A DNA stretch of 64,000 nucleotides from Henriciella sp. Lineage in GTDB: Bacteria; Pseudomonadota; Alphaproteobacteria; Caulobacterales; Hyphomonadaceae. The position numbers and the translations under genes are program-made. Under the pieces are notes generated by a model. The model was not told where the DNA came from, made no database searches, and saw only the letters and a list, made by a program, of their open reading frames with translations. Of this stretch, positions 63,750 to 64,000 are shown piece by piece (the stretch's first letter is position 1; each line of letters opens with the position of its first letter). The stretch lies in NCBI RefSeq assembly GCF_029937755.1, contig NZ_JAPYPG010000003.1:186001-250000 (forward strand). Reading direction: 5' to 3'.

Positions 63750-64000
63750 TTATTCGCTCATGCCGCAGGTCATTGCGGCCTGCATGGCAAAGGACATGAA
63801 CTGGGTCTGCTGCTGCGGCGTGAGATCACCCATGATCTCTTCAGCGCCCTCAGAGCCCTCGCGCGCAGCATCGGCCAGCTTGGAGTAGAGATCATCGTCG
63901 AGATTCTCTTCGGCCGAGTCCGCCATGCATTCGCAGGTCTTCTGGTCACTGGTGCCATCGCTGACACAGGCATCGATGATCGCTTGCCGGTCGTTACCGC
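63750..64000 (-). CDS. Cys-containing hypothetical protein, C-terminal part
   Basis: The final 83 residues of a protein whose start lies beyond the right edge. Visible are ACVSDGTSDQKTCECMADSA, with three cysteines, an acidic helix, and a Met/Gln-rich end (FMSFAMQAAMTCGMSE). It may be a small secreted protein with disulfides. I do not recognise the family. Confidence 0.65.
   Translation of the reverse strand, partial: GNDRQAIIDACVSDGTSDQKTCECMADSAEENLDDDLYSKLADAAREGSEGAEEIMGDLTPQQQTQFMSFAMQAAMTCGMSE

Overview
The window is a stretch of GC-rich alphaproteobacterial chromosome. The evidence is the codon bias, several TonB-dependent receptors, an Anbu-type proteasome-like operon, GTTC-N7-GTTC SOS boxes, a GTG-initiated gyrA with normal quinolone-region residues, and dense short-spaced operons. 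The style suggests a marine Caulobacterales/Maricaulales/Hyphomonadaceae-type bacterium. That placement is inferred from gene content, not from a marker comparison. Nearly all of it is core-like chromosome. I see no transposase, integrase, phage gene or CRISPR array.

Layout. 1-6400: end of an amidase, a secreted amidohydrolase with a crotonase, a TonB receptor and a quinone-oxidoreductase-like enzyme. 6400-8800: an unrecognised two-gene membrane pair. 8960-11320: an MHYT-PAS-GGDEF-EAL c-di-GMP protein, then tRNA-Lys(CTT). 11660-15580: the four-gene Anbu operon (ATP-grasp, alpha-E, transglutaminase-like, Anbu), divergent from a GT4 glycosyltransferase. 17180-21900: an NAD(P)HX epimerase with an eroded dehydratase half, an Hsp70/actin-fold ATPase with a winged-helix-like partner, and an APH-AAA kinase fusion. 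22000-30380: a divergent sulfide/persulfide locus. Its left arm runs rhodanese, membrane-fusion protein, RND pump, ArsR regulator with SqrR-like cysteines. Its right arm runs sulfide:quinone reductase, TrxC, DUF2892 protein, TolC-type channel. 30390-32530: acetate kinase and a phosphotransacylase. 32740-37070: ABC ATPase, FtsX-type permease and HlyD adaptor.

37600-42400 is a complete cobalamin uptake operon (riboswitch, btuB, btuF, btuC, btuD) following a DUF123/GIY-YIG-like gene. 42475-43937 holds an acyltransferase lying between a tRNA-Lys fragment and an intact tRNA-Lys(TTT), which looks like a small insertion at a tRNA 3' end. 44050-51375 is housekeeping: lipoprotein, tgt, queA, cyclophilin, coaD, gyrA. 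51540-54800 contains two REP-like palindromic elements around an acyl-CoA dehydrogenase, a kelch protein and a YitT protein. 54820-61320 has coaA, a lipoprotein, a lipoprotein amidohydrolase, then ssb and uvrA diverging from an intergenic region with two SOS boxes. 61330-64000 is a run of membrane proteins, two of them probable paralogues, and a truncated Cys-containing protein.

The strongest leads for new biology are the sulfide-linked locus that carries all three parts of an RND efflux pump, the Hsp70-like/winged-helix pair, the membrane pair at 6408-8788, and the tRNA-Lys mini-island. All function calls are from reading the sequence; no database search was run.
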